Below, piece by piece: positions 56,078 through 57,589 of a stretch of 57,589 nt of DNA (position 1 is its first letter; every line of letters begins with the position of its first letter). The position numbers and the translations under genes are program-made. Source of the DNA: Blastopirellula sp. (GTDB taxonomy: Bacteria > Planctomycetota > Planctomycetia > Pirellulales > Pirellulaceae); the NCBI GenBank assembly GCA_002701545.1, contig NZVR01000139.1, forward strand, positions 39,361-96,949. Direction: 5' to 3'. Under the pieces are notes generated by a model. That model ran no database searches. It saw nothing but the letters and a program-made list of their open reading frames with translations, and had not been told where the DNA came from.

Positions 56078-57589
56078 ATGAAAAAGTTGATCTACATCGC
56101 CGTGACAGCCGCGGTCGCAGGGTTGTTCCTCTCGGAGGGCCTAACACAGCCCCCCGGTGGGTTCGGACCGGGCGGGTTCGGGCCTCGCGAATTCGGACCG
56201 GGCGGGCCTGGACGTGGAGGACCAGGTGGACCTCGTCGCGAAGAACGCAAGATCCTCAAGCAATTCGATAAGGATGAAAACGAGTGGTTAGACGAGACTG
56301 AGCGAGCCATCGCTCGCAAGGAAGTCCAAGCGCAACAAACATCTGGTGGTGGCCGAGCTTTCGGTGGCCGGGGTGGCCCAGGTCGGGGCAGACCGGGTCG
56401 GGGCAGACCCGGCGCCGAACAAGCCACCCCAAAAGCAGGGCCTCAAATTGCAACCGGGGACGTTGAGGTATATCCCGATAAAGCCCTGTATGACACCAGC
56501 ATCATGCGCACCCTGTTCTTGGAATTTGAAAATGACGACTGGGAAGTTGAATTAGAGGACTTCCACGGCACCGACGTCGACGTGGCTGCTACTTTGATCG
56601 TCGATGGCAAAACCTACCCACAGGTAGGAGTTCATTTTCGTGGCATGTCTTCTTACGATCACGTTCCACGTGGAAGAAAGCGTTCATTCAATGTATCGCT
56701 TGATATGGCCAATGAAGATCAACGACTCTACGGCTATAAGACGCTCAATCTACTGAATTGTAATGGCGACCCGTCCATGATGAGCACGGTTGTCTACTCC
56801 CATATCGCCAACCAATACATCCCAACACCCAAAGCGAATTTTGTCCAAGTCGTCGTCAATGGTGAAAGCTGGGGATCTTTCGTCAACGTCCAACAATTCG
56901 ACAAGACGTTTGCTCGTGAAGCCTTCGGAAAATCTAAAGGAACACGTTGGAAAGCCAGTGGAAGTCCTAATGCCGACGGCGGCTTACGTTACCTGGGGGA
57001 CGACCTGCAGGAATACAAACAGCGTTTTGAAATGAAGTCGAACGATGGGAACAAAGCCTGGACAGCACTCGTCGAACTCTGTCGCACCCTCAACGAAACT
57101 CCCACCGAAGACCTCCAAGCTGCCTTGGAACCCATGCTTGATATCGACGGCACGCTAAAGTTCCTGGCGCTCGACAATGCCTTGGTCAACAGTGATGGGT
57201 ATTGGACTCGCGCCAGCGACTATGGTCTGTTTTTGGACGCATCGGGTAAATTTCACCTCGTACCCCATGACATGAATGAAGCGTTTGCATTATCGCGACG
57301 TGGACCAGGAGGACCCGGCGGCTTTGGACCACCTCCTGGACGCGGGCAAGGTGGTGGCCGACGCGGATTCGGACCCCCTCCCGGAGAAGGCGGTGACGGT
57401 GGCTTCAGACCACGCGGACCAGAGGGTTTCGGACCGCCTCCCGGGCAACCGCAAGATGGCTTTCGAACTCAACCCGGACAGCAACCAAACGGCGAGAGAC
57501 GACCGCCCGAACGTGATCGTGATCGGCAGTTCGGACCGCCTCCCGGGCAACCGCAAGATGGCTTTCGACCTCAACCCGGACAGCAGCCA
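56078..57589 (+). CDS. CotH-like secreted protein with Gly/Pro-rich repeats, cut by window edge
   Basis: 504 codons from ATG 56078 to the end of the window with no stop. A signal peptide (KKLIYIAVTAAVAGLFLSEG) is followed by a Gly/Pro/Phe-rich stretch and an EF-hand-like DKDENEWLDETE (64-75), then another Gly-rich linker. The CotH domain starts about residue 125: VGVHFRGMSSYDHVPRGRKR, KTLNLLNCNGDPSMMSTVVY, NGESWGSFVNVQQFDKTFAR and FHLVPHDMNEAF. CotH homologues are atypical kinases first known from spore coats. Directly after the HDMNEAF motif a long Gly/Pro-rich insertion begins, including two copies of a 34-codon-period repeat. The rest of the domain lies beyond the window. Confidence 0.85.
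   Translation, partial: MKKLIYIAVTAAVAGLFLSEGLTQPPGGFGPGGFGPREFGPGGPGRGGPGGPRREERKILKQFDKDENEWLDETERAIARKEVQAQQTSGGGRAFGGRGGPGRGRPGRGRPGAEQATPKAGPQIATGDVEVYPDKALYDTSIMRTLFLEFENDDWEVELEDFHGTDVDVAATLIVDGKTYPQVGVHFRGMSSYDHVPRGRKRSFNVSLDMANEDQRLYGYKTLNLLNCNGDPSMMSTVVYSHIANQYIPTPKANFVQVVVNGESWGSFVNVQQFDKTFAREAFGKSKGTRWKASGSPNADGGLRYLGDDLQEYKQRFEMKSNDGNKAWTALVELCRTLNETPTEDLQAALEPMLDIDGTLKFLALDNALVNSDGYWTRASDYGLFLDASGKFHLVPHDMNEAFALSRRGPGGPGGFGPPPGRGQGGGRRGFGPPPGEGGDGGFRPRGPEGFGPPPGQPQDGFRTQPGQQPNGERRPPERDRDRQFGPPPGQPQDGFRPQPGQQP
57428..57589 (+). repeat. In-frame 102-bp period repeat in CotH-like gene
   Basis: A nearly identical block beginning TTCGGACCGCCTCCCGGGCA occurs at 57428-57487 and 57530-57589, the second copy reaching the window edge. 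The period of 102 bases equals 34 codons, so copy number can vary without breaking the frame. The encoded units read FGPPPGQPQDGFR with QPGQQP. Confidence 0.85.

Overview
The window looks like chromosomal DNA from a planctomycete, most likely a Pirellulales/Rhodopirellula relative. The basis is the family mix: two cytochrome-bearing DUF1549/DUF1553 proteins, a DUF1501 partner, Cys-type sulfatases, 3-keto-disaccharide hydrolase-like (DUF1080) and sialate O-acetylesterase-like enzymes, ECF sigma factors each beside a kinase or anti-sigma gene, and a kinase fused to a formylglycine-enzyme-like domain. Most products carry Sec, Tat or lipoprotein signals. I see no tRNA, rRNA, CRISPR array, transposase or prophage.

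Layout. 1-2945 (-): a PSCyt1/DUF1549/DUF1553 protein cut by the left edge. 3345-7347 (+): ECF sigma factor, membrane anti-sigma-like protein and a Ca/thiol/heme/Cu redox fusion, joined by start/stop overlaps. 7473-14644 (-): sulfatase, LamG/coiled-coil protein, enolase-superfamily enzyme and second sulfatase, which looks like a sulfated-carbohydrate utilisation set. 15189-23983 (+): a very long TolC-like protein, three tandem paralogous HlyD/MacA-type adaptors and an FtsX/MacB-type permease with no ATPase beside it. 24044-28574 (+): a possible broken small gene, a STAS-domain protein and a complete ABC importer of the TrpXYZ-like class (permease, ATPase, binding protein). 28630-28877 (+): a short orphan transcription unit ending in a textbook terminator. 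28943-32834 (-): a DUF1080 protein and two tandem GQSNM esterase-like paralogues. 33236-36591 (+): a MotA/TolQ/ExbB-like channel with an N-terminal zinc ribbon plus two ExbD-like coiled-coil partners. 36612-41341 (-): SIMPL-domain protein, secreted beta-propeller-like protein, kinase-SUMF1 fusion and ECF sigma factor. 41530-45901 (+): second PSCyt1/DUF1549/DUF1553 protein and its DUF1501 partner, the latter broken by a one-base frameshift. 46098-51289 (+): a DUF2341/LamG/SASA esterase, a zincin-like protease overlapping it, and an alpha/beta-hydrolase whose signal-peptide start is thrown out of frame by an 11-bp tandem duplication. 51482-52321 (-): another alpha/beta-hydrolase. 52549-55766 (+): ECF sigma factor of the kinase-associated type with a kinase/TPR protein. 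56078-57589 (+): a CotH-like protein with in-frame repeats, cut by the right edge.

Taken together, the secreted hydrolases and sulfatases suggest breakdown of sulfated and acetylated polysaccharide. The efflux, ABC and ExbBD-like operons supply envelope transport and energisation. Three ECF modules provide signal input. The parts most worth checking are the triple-adaptor export operon, the STAS-ABC operon, the ExbB/ExbD/ExbD trio, the orphan short transcript and the small frame-disrupting lesions. No feature here is, on sequence alone, proof of a wholly new system.
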